From CAZJYI01 sp964550025 (GTDB taxonomy: Bacteria > Verrucomicrobiota > Kiritimatiellia > UBA8416 > CAYOBW01), in the NCBI GenBank assembly GCA_964550025.1, contig CAZJYI010000043.1:12154-76153 (forward strand): DNA of 64,000 bases, written 5' to 3'. Position numbers and translations under genes: made by a program. Below are positions 52,098 to 62,394 of this stretch, piece by piece (position 1 is the stretch's first letter; every line of letters begins with the position of its first letter). Under the pieces are notes generated by a model. It did no database searches. It saw only the letters and a list, made by a program, of their open reading frames with translations, and was not told the origin of the DNA.

Positions 52098-53503
52098 GTA
52101 CTGAAGAACGCTTCACCGTGCTCTGGAATGACTACCTTGAAGGTGAGCTTGACGAGACGGACATTGCCGAACTGCGTGAACTGTTGGCAGGTAACCAGCA
52201 GTATGTTGAAATCGCAGCCGACAGCTTGCGGACACACCGCCTTCTGGGTATGGCAGAGCAGGAGAAAGGATGGCGACAGGACGCTTTCGTGGAAGAAACC
52301 ATGGCAAAGCTCCCTGTCAACGCCGATGAGTTTGTCGACGAGGTCATGCACCGGCTGCCGTGCGCCCTGCCGAAGCAGGAACGTTCCGGGATTCTCAAGC
52401 TGAAGACCTGGCACATCGCTGCCGCTGCCGCCGCAGTGGCAGTCCTGACAACGGCCATTGTGCACACCACGGCATCCGGCCCGACGACCATAGGCAGAAT
52501 CACGGCATTAAACGGATCCGTGCAGTGGACGGGTGACGGCGGGCGCGTCAGGACCGATCTAGAGGTCGACACGCCGATCCATGGCGGCGTGCTGGAAACG
52601 CTGACGCACGACTCGTGGGTCGAGTGTGTCTTCCTCGACGGTACGCGGGTCTGTCTCTCCGGTTACTCGCTGGCAACGCTCTCTGAACACGAACGTCAGA
52701 AGATCCTTCACTTGCGAGAGGGCAACATGTTTGCGGACGTTAGCCCCCAGCCGAAGAACAAGCCGATGCGCGTCATCACACGGACGGCGGAGGCCAAAGT
52801 TCTTGGAACGAAGTTCCAAGTGGCCTGCGAGCAGCAGTCGACCAGCCTCAGGGTGAAAGAAGGCCTGGTCCTGGTCCGGCGTCTTGCTGACGGCAGCACC
52901 AGCGAAGTTCCCGCGGATCATGTCATCGTGGCGGCATTGGAACAGGAAACAGCGTTCGCGCCGAGGCCGCACAAGGAGTCTGTGACGAGCTGGAAGGCGT
53001 CTGTCCGATGCGACATCGGCTATGGGGAATTGCGCCCCGCGACGGATGGAGGCCCCGCCAGCGTCTATGCAAAGCCGCTCCTCTGGCGGGGAGACGACGG
53101 CAAGCAAGAGCCTCGGCTGCTCTACGTCGCAATGCTCGACACCCGCACGGCAACGCCCATCCTGGAAGCCGACTCTTGTATCAGGGTCCGTGGCCGGTTG
53201 CGCGAGGATGCTTTGGTTGTCTTCGGCTTCACGGCCAATCACAGCCAGGGCGGTTTCGCGGGGAAATACTCGCACGCGAAGAAGCGAATGAAAGCAACCC
53301 ATGGCGAAGAGCATTTCGAAGTGGATATTCCTCTCAGAGGCTTTGGCAGAGACATGGGGCTCGAACACTATCCTGAATCGCCCGTTGGCCTCGAGTTGCA
53401 CCAGTGCTGGATTCTCACGCTCAACAAGGACTACGGGTTGGACATCGTGGACGTTGAATTGCAGAGCCGAGATCAGAGAACCAGGAAAGGGAAGACTCAA
53501 TGA
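52094..53503 (+). CDS. FecR-type membrane regulator (anti-sigma factor)
   Basis: A 469-residue protein with an N-terminal acidic helical region, one membrane helix (W-H-I-A-A-A-A-A-A-V-A-V-L-T-T-A-I) and a FecR beta domain in the periplasm (T-P-I-H-G-G-V-L-E-T, L-D-G-T-R-V-C-L-S-G, K-V-L-G-T-K-F). A further C-terminal beta domain is unrecognised. In FecR systems this protein senses a signal and releases the sigma factor. ATGA overlap with the sigma gene, and its own stop overlaps the next gene, so the operon is tightly coupled. Confidence 0.85.
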   Translation: MSTEERFTVLWNDYLEGELDETDIAELRELLAGNQQYVEIAADSLRTHRLLGMAEQEKGWRQDAFVEETMAKLPVNADEFVDEVMHRLPCALPKQERSGILKLKTWHIAAAAAAVAVLTTAIVHTTASGPTTIGRITALNGSVQWTGDGGRVRTDLEVDTPIHGGVLETLTHDSWVECVFLDGTRVCLSGYSLATLSEHERQKILHLREGNMFADVSPQPKNKPMRVITRTAEAKVLGTKFQVACEQQSTSLRVKEGLVLVRRLADGSTSEVPADHVIVAALEQETAFAPRPHKESVTSWKASVRCDIGYGELRPATDGGPASVYAKPLLWRGDDGKQEPRLLYVAMLDTRTATPILEADSCIRVRGRLREDALVVFGFTANHSQGGFAGKYSHAKKRMKATHGEEHFEVDIPLRGFGRDMGLEHYPESPVGLELHQCWILTLNKDYGLDIVDVELQSRDQRTRKGKTQ

Positions 53504-54483
53504 GAACGAAAACCAGGCAGATACCGATGCTGGCAGCTGCGGCCCTTGCAGCCGGCCTTATTGTCAGCGAGGCGAACGGGCAGAGCGACTACCGATTCTC
53601 CTACTACGCCAACGGCAGGATTTGTGTGGACAAACTCCCCGATCTCGACGGGACGGATCCCATCATGGTGCCCCCGGGGAAGGGCTGGGAGGATTTCAAG
53701 CCTTCGTGGTCAAAGACAGGGGACATGCTGGTCTTTTTCCGCAGGGTCAAGAACGATCCGGTCGTGGTCAAGTGGAAGACAGTCCTCTGCATCGTCAAGA
53801 CCGACGGTACCGGTCTGCAGAAGTTGACCGATGACAAGCACACGAACTTCAATCCGACCTGGACACGGGACGGCAAGAACTCGCCCGTCTGGAACCGGAA
53901 GCACCCCAGGGGGCACTTCGTCGTGATGCGAAGCGAGGTCGGCAACGCGCCGGAGGAATGCGTTGCCCTCACCGACGACCGGTATCACAACTGGATACAT
54001 TCCTGTTTGAAAGATGGTCGCATGCTGGTGGAGTCCGCGCACCCCACGATGGGCTATGGTTACTACCTGATGACGCCGAAAGCGGGGGGACAGTCCACGT
54101 ATCAAAGGATCGACGACGGCGGTATGCTGAAGAAGGGTCTGATGGCGCGGATCAGTATCTCGCCGGATGAGAAGATGGTCTGCTACGGGCACATGATCGG
54201 CCACAAGTTCAAGGAGCCGGGACACGCGATGTGTACCGCCGACTTCGATGTCAATAAGCTGAAGATGAATAACCACAGGATTATCGCCAACAAGGAATAC
54301 AAGCCCGCCTGGTATGCGTATCCGCGGTGGACACGGGACGGCAAAGCGGTGATCTACCACGCCAACACAACAGGTAAAGGTCGGCTCTTTCTCTACACGC
54401 TGGCAGACGGATCGACGAAGCAGGTGTCGAAGAACAACGCCGTCGACTTCCGTTATCCCCACGTGGAAGACACTCCGAAGTAG
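53500..54483 (+). CDS. Exported TolB-like beta-propeller protein
   Basis: A 327-residue exported protein (signal cut near A-N-G-Q) with repeated P-S-W-S-K-T-G-D, P-T-W-T-R-D-G-K and S-P-D-E-K-M-V-C motifs, the PD40/WD40-like blades of TolB-type propellers. Its start overlaps the anti-sigma stop by 4 bases (ATGA). It probably binds a ligand or protein at the envelope and could be a sensing accessory of the sigma-anti-sigma system. Confidence 0.75.
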   Translation: MRTKTRQIPMLAAAALAAGLIVSEANGQSDYRFSYYANGRICVDKLPDLDGTDPIMVPPGKGWEDFKPSWSKTGDMLVFFRRVKNDPVVVKWKTVLCIVKTDGTGLQKLTDDKHTNFNPTWTRDGKNSPVWNRKHPRGHFVVMRSEVGNAPEECVALTDDRYHNWIHSCLKDGRMLVESAHPTMGYGYYLMTPKAGGQSTYQRIDDGGMLKKGLMARISISPDEKMVCYGHMIGHKFKEPGHAMCTADFDVNKLKMNNHRIIANKEYKPAWYAYPRWTRDGKAVIYHANTTGKGRLFLYTLADGSTKQVSKNNAVDFRYPHVEDTPK

Positions 54484-54496
54484 TCAGGAGGGTGGA

Positions 54497-55570
54497 ATGC
54501 ATAGGCTGAGCAGACGCGATTTTGTCCGATCAGCTGCGGGTGCCGTGGCTGCCCTGAACACGCCGCTTGTTTCCGCGGTGGGCAGGAAAGCGGCGGGCAA
54601 GTCCACGGTTTCGGCCGTGAGGGGGGACGACCTGGCCAGGATGACGCTGGAGGCACTGGAGGCGCTGGGCGGGATCAAAACTGTCGTGAAGGAGGACGAG
54701 ACGGTCTTCATCAAACCCAACTTCGTCTGTGCTCCCTGGGCCAAACACAACAACTGTTTCGCAAAAGGAGAATGCACGAAACCGGAGATCATTCTGGCCG
54801 TCACGGAGGAGTGCCTGAAAGCCGGCGCGCGGGAGGTGATCATCGGGGACGGCAGTCAGCTTCCGAGATACGAGTGGAAACACATTCGAACGCTGGACGG
54901 CAAGAGGGACATGGCGACCGAGGCCAGCCGCCTGAGTTCGACATACAGCGGCAAAGTCAAGCTGGCATGCCTGGAAGTCGACTCCCCGGGCTGGGTGGAG
55001 GTGCCCTCGACGTGTAAGCAAAGGAAGATCGCCGTATCGGACGTGGTCACAAATGCAGACAGAGTCATTACCATCCCGGTTGCCAAGACCCACTCCTGGG
55101 CGCAGTTGACGCTGGGCCTGAAGAACTTCCTTGGGATCACCCCGCTCAAGCGATACGCCCAGCTCATCGACAATGCCTGGTGGAATCGCGGGAGTTTCGA
55201 TCACAGCAGTCCGCGTGCGATCGCGCAGCCATACCTTGATATCGTCAAAGCTGTAGAACCGGACCTTTCGATCGTGGACTTCTCCGTCTGCCTTGAAAGC
55301 AATGGCCCTTCGGTAGGTCAGGGGGGGAAGACGGTCGATGTCAGGAAACGCATCGGTTCCTGGGCGGTCATCGCCAGCAGGGACATCATGGCGGCGGATG
55401 CCACGGCCGCGAGAATCATGAACCACGACGTGAAGAAGATGAAGCAGCTTACGAAGGGCTACGCGATGGGGTTGGGTCAGATCGACGAGGATTCGATCGA
55501 CGTCGTTGGCGAGAAGCTCGACAGATTGGCCATGAAATGGCAACCCGCCCAAATAAAGGGACGCACGTGA
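54497..55570 (+). CDS. Tat-exported DUF362 protein
   Basis: A 357-residue protein with a twin-arginine signal (R-L-S-R-R-D-F-V-R-S-A-A-G) and the DUF362 body (F-I-K-P-N-F-V-C, A-K-T-H-S-W-A-Q-L-T-L-G-L-K-N). DUF362 proteins are found in anaerobes, and this one lacks an obvious ferredoxin cysteine cluster. Export by Tat suggests a folded, cofactor-bearing protein. It is 13 bases after the propeller gene and 16 before an aldo/keto reductase, so it is probably in the same operon. Confidence 0.88.
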   Translation: MHRLSRRDFVRSAAGAVAALNTPLVSAVGRKAAGKSTVSAVRGDDLARMTLEALEALGGIKTVVKEDETVFIKPNFVCAPWAKHNNCFAKGECTKPEIILAVTEECLKAGAREVIIGDGSQLPRYEWKHIRTLDGKRDMATEASRLSSTYSGKVKLACLEVDSPGWVEVPSTCKQRKIAVSDVVTNADRVITIPVAKTHSWAQLTLGLKNFLGITPLKRYAQLIDNAWWNRGSFDHSSPRAIAQPYLDIVKAVEPDLSIVDFSVCLESNGPSVGQGGKTVDVRKRIGSWAVIASRDIMAADATAARIMNHDVKKMKQLTKGYAMGLGQIDEDSIDVVGEKLDRLAMKWQPAQIKGRT

Positions 55571-55586
55571 AGGTGGAGACCTTGCG

Positions 55587-56651
55587 ATGAACAGAAGACT
55601 GGACCGACGCGAATTTCTGAAGAGTGCGGCCCTCGCCGCTGCCGTGCCCGCCGGCCTGGCCTCCGGAGCGATGCCGCGGGACAAGACGCTGACGCTTGCC
55701 AACACGATCTCGACCCGCGTCTTCGGCAAGACCGGCGTGAAACTGCCAATCCTCGGCTATGGCGGTGCCGCCCTGCCCAAGAAATGGCACAACAACCTCT
55801 CTTACCAAGAGCGCATCAAGCTGGTCCGTCACGCCTACGACCGCGGGATTCGCTACTTCGACACCTCCATCAGCTACAGCTACGCGGAAAGCCAGGACAT
55901 CATCGGCAAAGCCCTGAAAGAGGTCCGCGACAACGCCTTCATCACGACCAAGGTCGATTTCTGGGACGTATCCAAGCCGGATGGCCGCATCACGAAGGTC
56001 CCCAAAGGGGAGACCCTCCGGCAGGTGGAGATGAATCTCAAGGAGCTCGGGTCGGATTACATCGACGCCATATTGATTCATGGCACACCCGGCGTGCAGC
56101 AGATGACCGTCGAGCAATGCATGGAGGTCCACGGCGAGTTGGTCAAGGCGCGTGATAAGGGGCTCGTGCGGTTCTTGGGCTTCTCGGCCCACGGCTATTT
56201 TGACAAGGCGTTGGCCCTGATCGAATCCGGCGGCTTTGACCTCTGCATGCTTTCCTACGGCTACATCCCGCGCGGACACGACCAGGTCTTTTCCGAACGT
56301 ATGTTGAGGCTGCGTGAGGCTTGCCTGGCCAAGGCCCACGAATTGAAGATGGGCATCGCCGCGATGAAGGTGATCGGGGCGGGTATGATGGGCGGATGGG
56401 CGCCGTATCTTGTGCCGGGAACCGACAAGAAGGTCGTCCAGGAATTGCCCGGTGCGGCCATTCGCTGGGTGCTGGACGATGAGCGGATCGATCTGCTGGT
56501 GATCGGGATGCGGACCAAGCCCGATATCGATCAGAACATCCGCACTCTAGCCCGAAATAGAACATGTACCGCGTCGGACCGGGCCCTGCTCAAGACGTTT
56601 TCCACCCGCGCCATGAAAAGCGAGGCGGTCAGGAAGATGAAGGTTGAGTAG
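55587..56651 (+). CDS. Tat-exported aldo/keto reductase
   Basis: A 354-residue protein with a twin-arginine signal (R-R-L-D-R-R-E-F-L-K-S-A-A) followed by an aldo/keto reductase barrel: G-I-R-Y-F-D-T-S-I-S-Y (active Tyr), K-V-D and the C-terminal region G-A-A-I-R-W-V-L. It would reduce an aldehyde or ketone with a nicotinamide cofactor. The catalytic Lys is provided by T-T-K-V-D. It follows the DUF362 gene by 16 bases. The C-terminus has no ferredoxin cysteines. Possibly acts on sugar- or quinone-derived substrates outside the cytoplasm. Confidence 0.88.
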   Translation: MNRRLDRREFLKSAALAAAVPAGLASGAMPRDKTLTLANTISTRVFGKTGVKLPILGYGGAALPKKWHNNLSYQERIKLVRHAYDRGIRYFDTSISYSYAESQDIIGKALKEVRDNAFITTKVDFWDVSKPDGRITKVPKGETLRQVEMNLKELGSDYIDAILIHGTPGVQQMTVEQCMEVHGELVKARDKGLVRFLGFSAHGYFDKALALIESGGFDLCMLSYGYIPRGHDQVFSERMLRLREACLAKAHELKMGIAAMKVIGAGMMGGWAPYLVPGTDKKVVQELPGAAIRWVLDDERIDLLVIGMRTKPDIDQNIRTLARNRTCTASDRALLKTFSTRAMKSEAVRKMKVE

Positions 56652-56834
56652 AGCATTGGCAGGCCAGACGGGGACGCGAGGACCGATTAACTGCCGTGAG
56701 TGTACTGATGACTGCGGTCGGCCTTCTCGGCCTATCGCCCCGGCAGGTGTGGGTGGCATCGTTGTGATCTGCAATCTGGAAGACGACACCGATTCCGACT
56801 GCAGGCACTTGAGAAAGTGGAGGCAAGTGTAACG

Positions 56835-58673
56835 ATGCCTAGGCTGTCACCAACGTCCTTTGCGGTCATACCAGCCGCTATCAAACTGACGGCGCTCTTC
56901 ACGGCGACGATCCTCACCGGTTGCACGTCATCTTGGTATGCCAGGTGGGCTGATCGGGACGCCTACGGAACGCTTGAGGAAGGGCAGAGGTCGGTGCTGG
57001 GCGAGACCTTCGAATTCGATATTGCGTACGAGCCGGTGGACGGCCGCGAGTTCCTCGTGATGGCGGAGAGCGAACGTGAGGACGAACGGCAACTCCCGAC
57101 GATGACACTTGAGGACGCACTGAAGGTCGCATTCAAGAACAGTCGGGAGTTCCAGACGAGGAAGGAGAAGCTCTATAGCTCGGCCCTGTCACTGGCCACC
57201 CTCTCCCGCGGATGGTCGACACTGCTGTTTGGCGGCGAGTTGACAGCCACCGGCGTCGCCGAGAGCAAGCCGGGAACCGAGGCGGAGGGCGACGCGCGGG
57301 ACTCGAACCGATACATCAACGCCGATGGCGGGCTGTCGGTATCCAAGCGGCTTGTCGGCGGAGGATTGATCGTTTTGGGGGCGTCACTGGACTACGCGAT
57401 CGATCTGATCGACTCCCCATCGGACTCGGACGTCATCGGCTCGCTGGTCAACGGCAGTTTCACACAGCCTCTCTTGCGTGGCGCATGGCGCAATCTCGCT
57501 CACGAAGAGCAGTATCGAAGGGAGCGGGACTTCCTGTTTGAAGTATTTGAATTCGTACGCTACCGCCAGACATTCGCCGTCGGTATCATGCGCGACTACT
57601 ACAACGTTCTGCGCAGCCGGGACCAGCTCGAAAACAGGCGCACCAGCATCGAGCGATTACAGCAGGCGCATGCAATGACGCGCACGCTGGTGCAGGGGGG
57701 ACAGGTCTCCAAAGTGCAGGAGGATCAAGCCGAACAGGATCTACTGAATGCACAGATCGACCTGGAGAAGACGCTCCTGACTTCTTCAAGTGCTCTTGAC
57801 GCATTCAAAATCACACTCGGCCTACCGATCTCGACCGAGATGCGGTTGGATTACCCGAACGCGTTGAACCTGTTGAACCAGCAGGGACCCAAGCATTTTC
57901 CCTTTACGGAGAGGGAGGCGGTTCACACTGCACTCCTCACGGACACCGCCTTGATGCGGGCTCGCGCGCAGGTGCGCGACGGGGCCCGGGATGTGGAGAT
58001 CGCCGCCGACAAGTTTCGACCCAGTCTCGACCTGGAACTGAAGGGCGGGGTCGCCGACAGTTCGACGAATGGGACGCTGAAGGTCGAATGGGACCGGCCC
58101 TCGCGGGAAGCGAAAGTGAGATTCCACTACGATCTCGACCAGACACCAAACCGCGACGCCTATCGGAACGCCTTGATCGCCCGTGACCAGGCCGCGAGAG
58201 ACCTGGCGCGGGAGGAAGACAACGCCACGCTGGGCGTGCGTAACTCGTTCCGCTCACTCAGGCGGTCCAGGCAGAGTTACCTGCTTCAGGTGAAGAGCGT
58301 GGCGATCGCCAATCGTCGAACGACCCTGGTGGCGCTGGAGAGAAAGGAGGGGGGGTTGGCCTCCGCGCGTGACGTTCTCGAGGCAGAGCGGGCCCGCACG
58401 GTCGCGCTCAACGGGTTGGCCAACTCGCTGATCGAGTACACGATGACTCGGCTCGACTTTCTGGCGGACCTGGGCATGCTGACCGTGAATGGCGACGGGC
58501 AGATCACCGAGCGCGAGCAGCCTTTCGGATTCGAACGTCTTGTGGAGCGCTACGGCTACCTTTCGCCCAGCCCGGAGATTGCCAAAGAGCGGAGTGTCGC
58601 GCCGGAGCCGGGGGCAGAGGCGCGTGCGAACGACGTTGCGGAGACTCCAGAGAAGGAAGACGCTGATGAATAG
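56835..58673 (+). CDS. TolC-type outer-membrane efflux lipoprotein
   Basis: A 612-residue protein with a lipobox (A-T-I-L-T-G-C-T) and the TolC/OEP fold: long helices with coiled-coil character, and the sequence T-L-E-D-A-L-K-V-A-F-K-N-S-R-E-F opening the repeat. It forms the outer-membrane channel of the exporter encoded by the next genes. ATG 56835 fits the signal peptide; GGAGG lies about 10 bases upstream. The stop overlaps the next start by 8 bases, so the genes are co-translated. Confidence 0.85.
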   Translation: MPRLSPTSFAVIPAAIKLTALFTATILTGCTSSWYARWADRDAYGTLEEGQRSVLGETFEFDIAYEPVDGREFLVMAESEREDERQLPTMTLEDALKVAFKNSREFQTRKEKLYSSALSLATLSRGWSTLLFGGELTATGVAESKPGTEAEGDARDSNRYINADGGLSVSKRLVGGGLIVLGASLDYAIDLIDSPSDSDVIGSLVNGSFTQPLLRGAWRNLAHEEQYRRERDFLFEVFEFVRYRQTFAVGIMRDYYNVLRSRDQLENRRTSIERLQQAHAMTRTLVQGGQVSKVQEDQAEQDLLNAQIDLEKTLLTSSSALDAFKITLGLPISTEMRLDYPNALNLLNQQGPKHFPFTEREAVHTALLTDTALMRARAQVRDGARDVEIAADKFRPSLDLELKGGVADSSTNGTLKVEWDRPSREAKVRFHYDLDQTPNRDAYRNALIARDQAARDLAREEDNATLGVRNSFRSLRRSRQSYLLQVKSVAIANRRTTLVALERKEGGLASARDVLEAERARTVALNGLANSLIEYTMTRLDFLADLGMLTVNGDGQITEREQPFGFERLVERYGYLSPSPEIAKERSVAPEPGAEARANDVAETPEKEDADE

Positions 58674-60363
58674 AAGGACCATTGTCAGTCTGGGTGTCCT
58701 ACTGGCGCTCGCCTCCTCATGTATACTGTCGGGCTGCCGGCCCTCCGGCGAGCCGAGGGAGGCGTCGACGAAAAGCGCCACAACCAAAGCGAAGGAGGGA
58801 CCGCTGGTGGTGACCTCCACGGAATCGGGGACCCTCGAATCCAAGGAGAAGACCGTGATCGCCAACGAGTTAGAGTGGAGCGTGATCATCAAGTCGGTCA
58901 AAGAAGAGGGCGAGCTGGTTAAGCAGGGAGAACTCGTTGTCGAGTTCGAGTGCAAGGAGTTGATCGACGCCATCGAGGACAAGGAACTGGAAATCGAGAA
59001 CGCTCAAATGGACCTGGAGCAGGCGCGCAAGAAGCGAACCATGGCTACCAAGGACAATCAGAACCTGGTGGTCCAAAGCGAGAACGCTCTGAAGACCGCC
59101 GGCGAGAACAAGGCGCGCTATACCAAGGAGTCCAAGAGTGACGTCGCCAAAGCCGAGGAGGTGGTAAAACTGGCCGAGGAGGCCCTGGCCCGCTACTTGA
59201 ACAAGGGCGGCAAGTGGGAGAACGACCAGAAAGACGCGGACACGGCGATCGAGCTGGATCGCGCCCAACTGGCGCTCGAAGAGGAGAAGCTGGCGTTCAA
59301 GAAGAAGGTCAACAGCAATCCCAAACTGGAGAGCCCTTACAGTGAGACCGAGCTCGAACGGGACGAGATTACCGTCGAACAGCTGAAGGACAAGCTACAG
59401 AAGTCCATTGCGGCCAAGGAACTGTTGATCAAATACGACCACCCGAATCAGAAACGGCAACTCGAGGAGGATGTTAAGCAGGCCAAGCTCGACCTGAGCA
59501 TCCTGGTGGATTACGCGATTCCACAAGAGATGCGGCTGAGAGACGCTGCGGTCACCCAGGCCCGGTTGGCTCTGGACAAAGCCAAGATCAACCAGGAAGC
59601 GGGTCTCAAATGGAGCGAGATCGAAATCAAGGGGAAGGAGAAGGTCCTCAGGAAGAAGCAGGAGAAACTGGAAGAACTGCTGGAGCAGAAGGAGAAACTC
59701 ACCGTTACCGCTGAGCGGGATGGCCTGGTCATCTATAACGTCACCCGCGGCGAGCACGGCGTGGTGATTCAGATCAAAGAGGGCGCCAAGATCAATCCCC
59801 GCCAACGGCTGATCGAAATTCCCGACATGACGACCCTGCAAGTGAAGACGATCATCTTCGAGTCGAAGAACCGGTACGTCAGAATCAAGGACGAGGGGCA
59901 TCCCGGGACTGAGGCGCTCGTCACGCTCGATTCCCTGCCGAACCGCGAGCTGCAGGGGCGGGTCGTGCGGAAATCCACACTACCCAAAATCCACGGGCAC
60001 GATTGGATGAGAACGGGGGCCCGAGTCTACGAACTCTACCTCGACGTCGATTGGAATTCCGCCGGATTGCTGGTGGGTCAACAGTTGAAGCCGGGTATGA
60101 AGTGCAACGTCGACGTGATCCTGGAACGAATCGACGATGCGTTGCTCATTCCCATCACGGCTGTCTACAGCAAGGGCGACCGCTACTACTGTACGGGGAT
60201 CGTCGACGGTCGCGGCGTCGAGCGGGAGATCATGATCGGCAAGATGAACGACCGCTACGTGCAGGTTCTCTCCGGCCTCGAGCCGGGCGATGTGGTGCTG
60301 ACGGAGATGCTACCCGGCCTGACAGGCGGCTCCACCACCGGTTCAAGCGAAGGCGCCATGTAG
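58666..60363 (+). CDS. HlyD/MacA-type periplasmic adaptor lipoprotein
   Basis: A 565-residue lipoprotein (I-L-S-G-C-R) with the two lipoyl-like halves of membrane-fusion adaptors (G-T-L-E-S-K-E-K at the front, R-D-G-L-V-I-Y and R-Q-R-L-I-E-I-P-D at the back) separated by an unusually long helical hairpin of about 300 residues. It contacts TolC and the MacB permease. A second, homologous adaptor lies at 62395, so the system has two different adaptors. The long hairpin is unlike the 200-odd residues of E. coli MacA. Confidence 0.88.
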   Translation: MNRRTIVSLGVLLALASSCILSGCRPSGEPREASTKSATTKAKEGPLVVTSTESGTLESKEKTVIANELEWSVIIKSVKEEGELVKQGELVVEFECKELIDAIEDKELEIENAQMDLEQARKKRTMATKDNQNLVVQSENALKTAGENKARYTKESKSDVAKAEEVVKLAEEALARYLNKGGKWENDQKDADTAIELDRAQLALEEEKLAFKKKVNSNPKLESPYSETELERDEITVEQLKDKLQKSIAAKELLIKYDHPNQKRQLEEDVKQAKLDLSILVDYAIPQEMRLRDAAVTQARLALDKAKINQEAGLKWSEIEIKGKEKVLRKKQEKLEELLEQKEKLTVTAERDGLVIYNVTRGEHGVVIQIKEGAKINPRQRLIEIPDMTTLQVKTIIFESKNRYVRIKDEGHPGTEALVTLDSLPNRELQGRVVRKSTLPKIHGHDWMRTGARVYELYLDVDWNSAGLLVGQQLKPGMKCNVDVILERIDDALLIPITAVYSKGDRYYCTGIVDGRGVEREIMIGKMNDRYVQVLSGLEPGDVVLTEMLPGLTGGSTTGSSEGAM

Positions 60364-61064
<701 letters not shown>

Positions 61065-61068
<4 letters not shown>

Positions 61069-62333
61069 GCAAGCTGATCGACATTGTGCTGCTCGCCTTC
61101 CACAGCCTGCGCGTGCATGTCGTGCGGTCCATTCTCACGATGATCGGCATCATCTTCGGCGTTTGCAGCGTCAGCATCATGCTCGCGATCAACGCGGGAG
61201 CAGGCAAACAGTCCGCCGACCTGTTGCGGGAGCTCGGCAGCACCAGCATCATCTTCAGCTCTGTCAAACCCTCTACGGGCAACAGCAGCACGGTCTCGAG
61301 AGGCTTCTCCCTGTTCCTGTACGGCATCAAGCACACGACGGTTTCGTGCCTGGTCAACAACATCCGGGACATTGACTGCTACACCACTCTGCACATCGGC
61401 GGACATCTATACTACGCCCGCGAGGACAAGCAGCGGATGGCGACGGTGTTCGGCGTCGAGCCCAAGTACGCCGAAGTCGCCAGGCCGATCATGGTGCAAG
61501 GCCGCTTCATTTCTACCATCGACATGCAACAGCGGAACCCGCACTGCGTGATCACGGCGGCCCTGGCACGCAAGGCGTTTAAGTGTGAGAACCCGCTGGG
61601 CAAGATCATCCGCTTGATGGACCGACCGTTTAAGGTCGTCGGGGTGATGCAGCGCCTCCCAAAAACACTTGAGGACACAAGTGTAAGCGAGAGTGACATT
61701 CCCATCTTCATCCCTCGCACCACCGAAGAGAGCATGTTCAGCAAGATGAACGTGATGTCTTCCCAGGGCAACACGGTGTCCGAGCAGGTGGACGTTCATC
61801 AACTGATCATCAAGATGCGGGATGAACAGGCTGTGATCGCCGCGACGCCGATCGCCCGCCGAATCATCGACAAGCAGCAGCCCAACCAGGACTGCGCGAT
61901 CAAGATTCCCATGGAACTGATCGAGCAGCGGGCGGCCCAGAGACGGCTGTGGGACGTGCTGTCTTTCGTCATCGCCTCCGTGTCGCTGGTGGTTGGCGGT
62001 ATCGGCATCATGAACATCATGCTCGCCAGTGTGACGGAGCGCACGAAGGAGATCGGCGTACGACGTGCGATCGGCGCCAAGAAGCGGGCGATCGTCACGC
62101 AGTTCCTTCTGGAAGCGGTCACCATGACCATGGTCGGCGGACTGGTCGGCGTCACGCTGGGTTACCTCACCCCGCCTTACGTCGGGGAATACCTGAACAT
62201 CGTGCCGATCATCTCCATTTCGATGTTGGTTGTGCCATTCCTAATGGCGATCGGCGTGGGGGTCGCCAGCGGTTTGTACCCCGCGATTCGCGCCGCGCGA
62301 CTCGATCCAATCGAGGCATTGCGTCATGAGTGA
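61065..62333 (+). CDS. MacB-type ABC transporter permease
   Basis: A 422-residue permease with an N-terminal membrane helix, a large periplasmic domain (about 45-290) and three C-terminal helices, the MacB/FtsX layout (T-I-I-G-I-I-F-G-V, G-G-I-G-I-M-N-I-M-L, R-R-A-I-G-A-K-K). It acts on substrates in the periplasm (mechanotransmission) and passes them to the adaptor and TolC. Start overlaps the ATPase gene by 4 bases. Confidence 0.92.
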
Positions 62334-62394
62334 ACGTCCGTACGACTGTGGCATGTCGCTTGATGAATCGGCGCGGAGAAACTCGGAGGCGGGA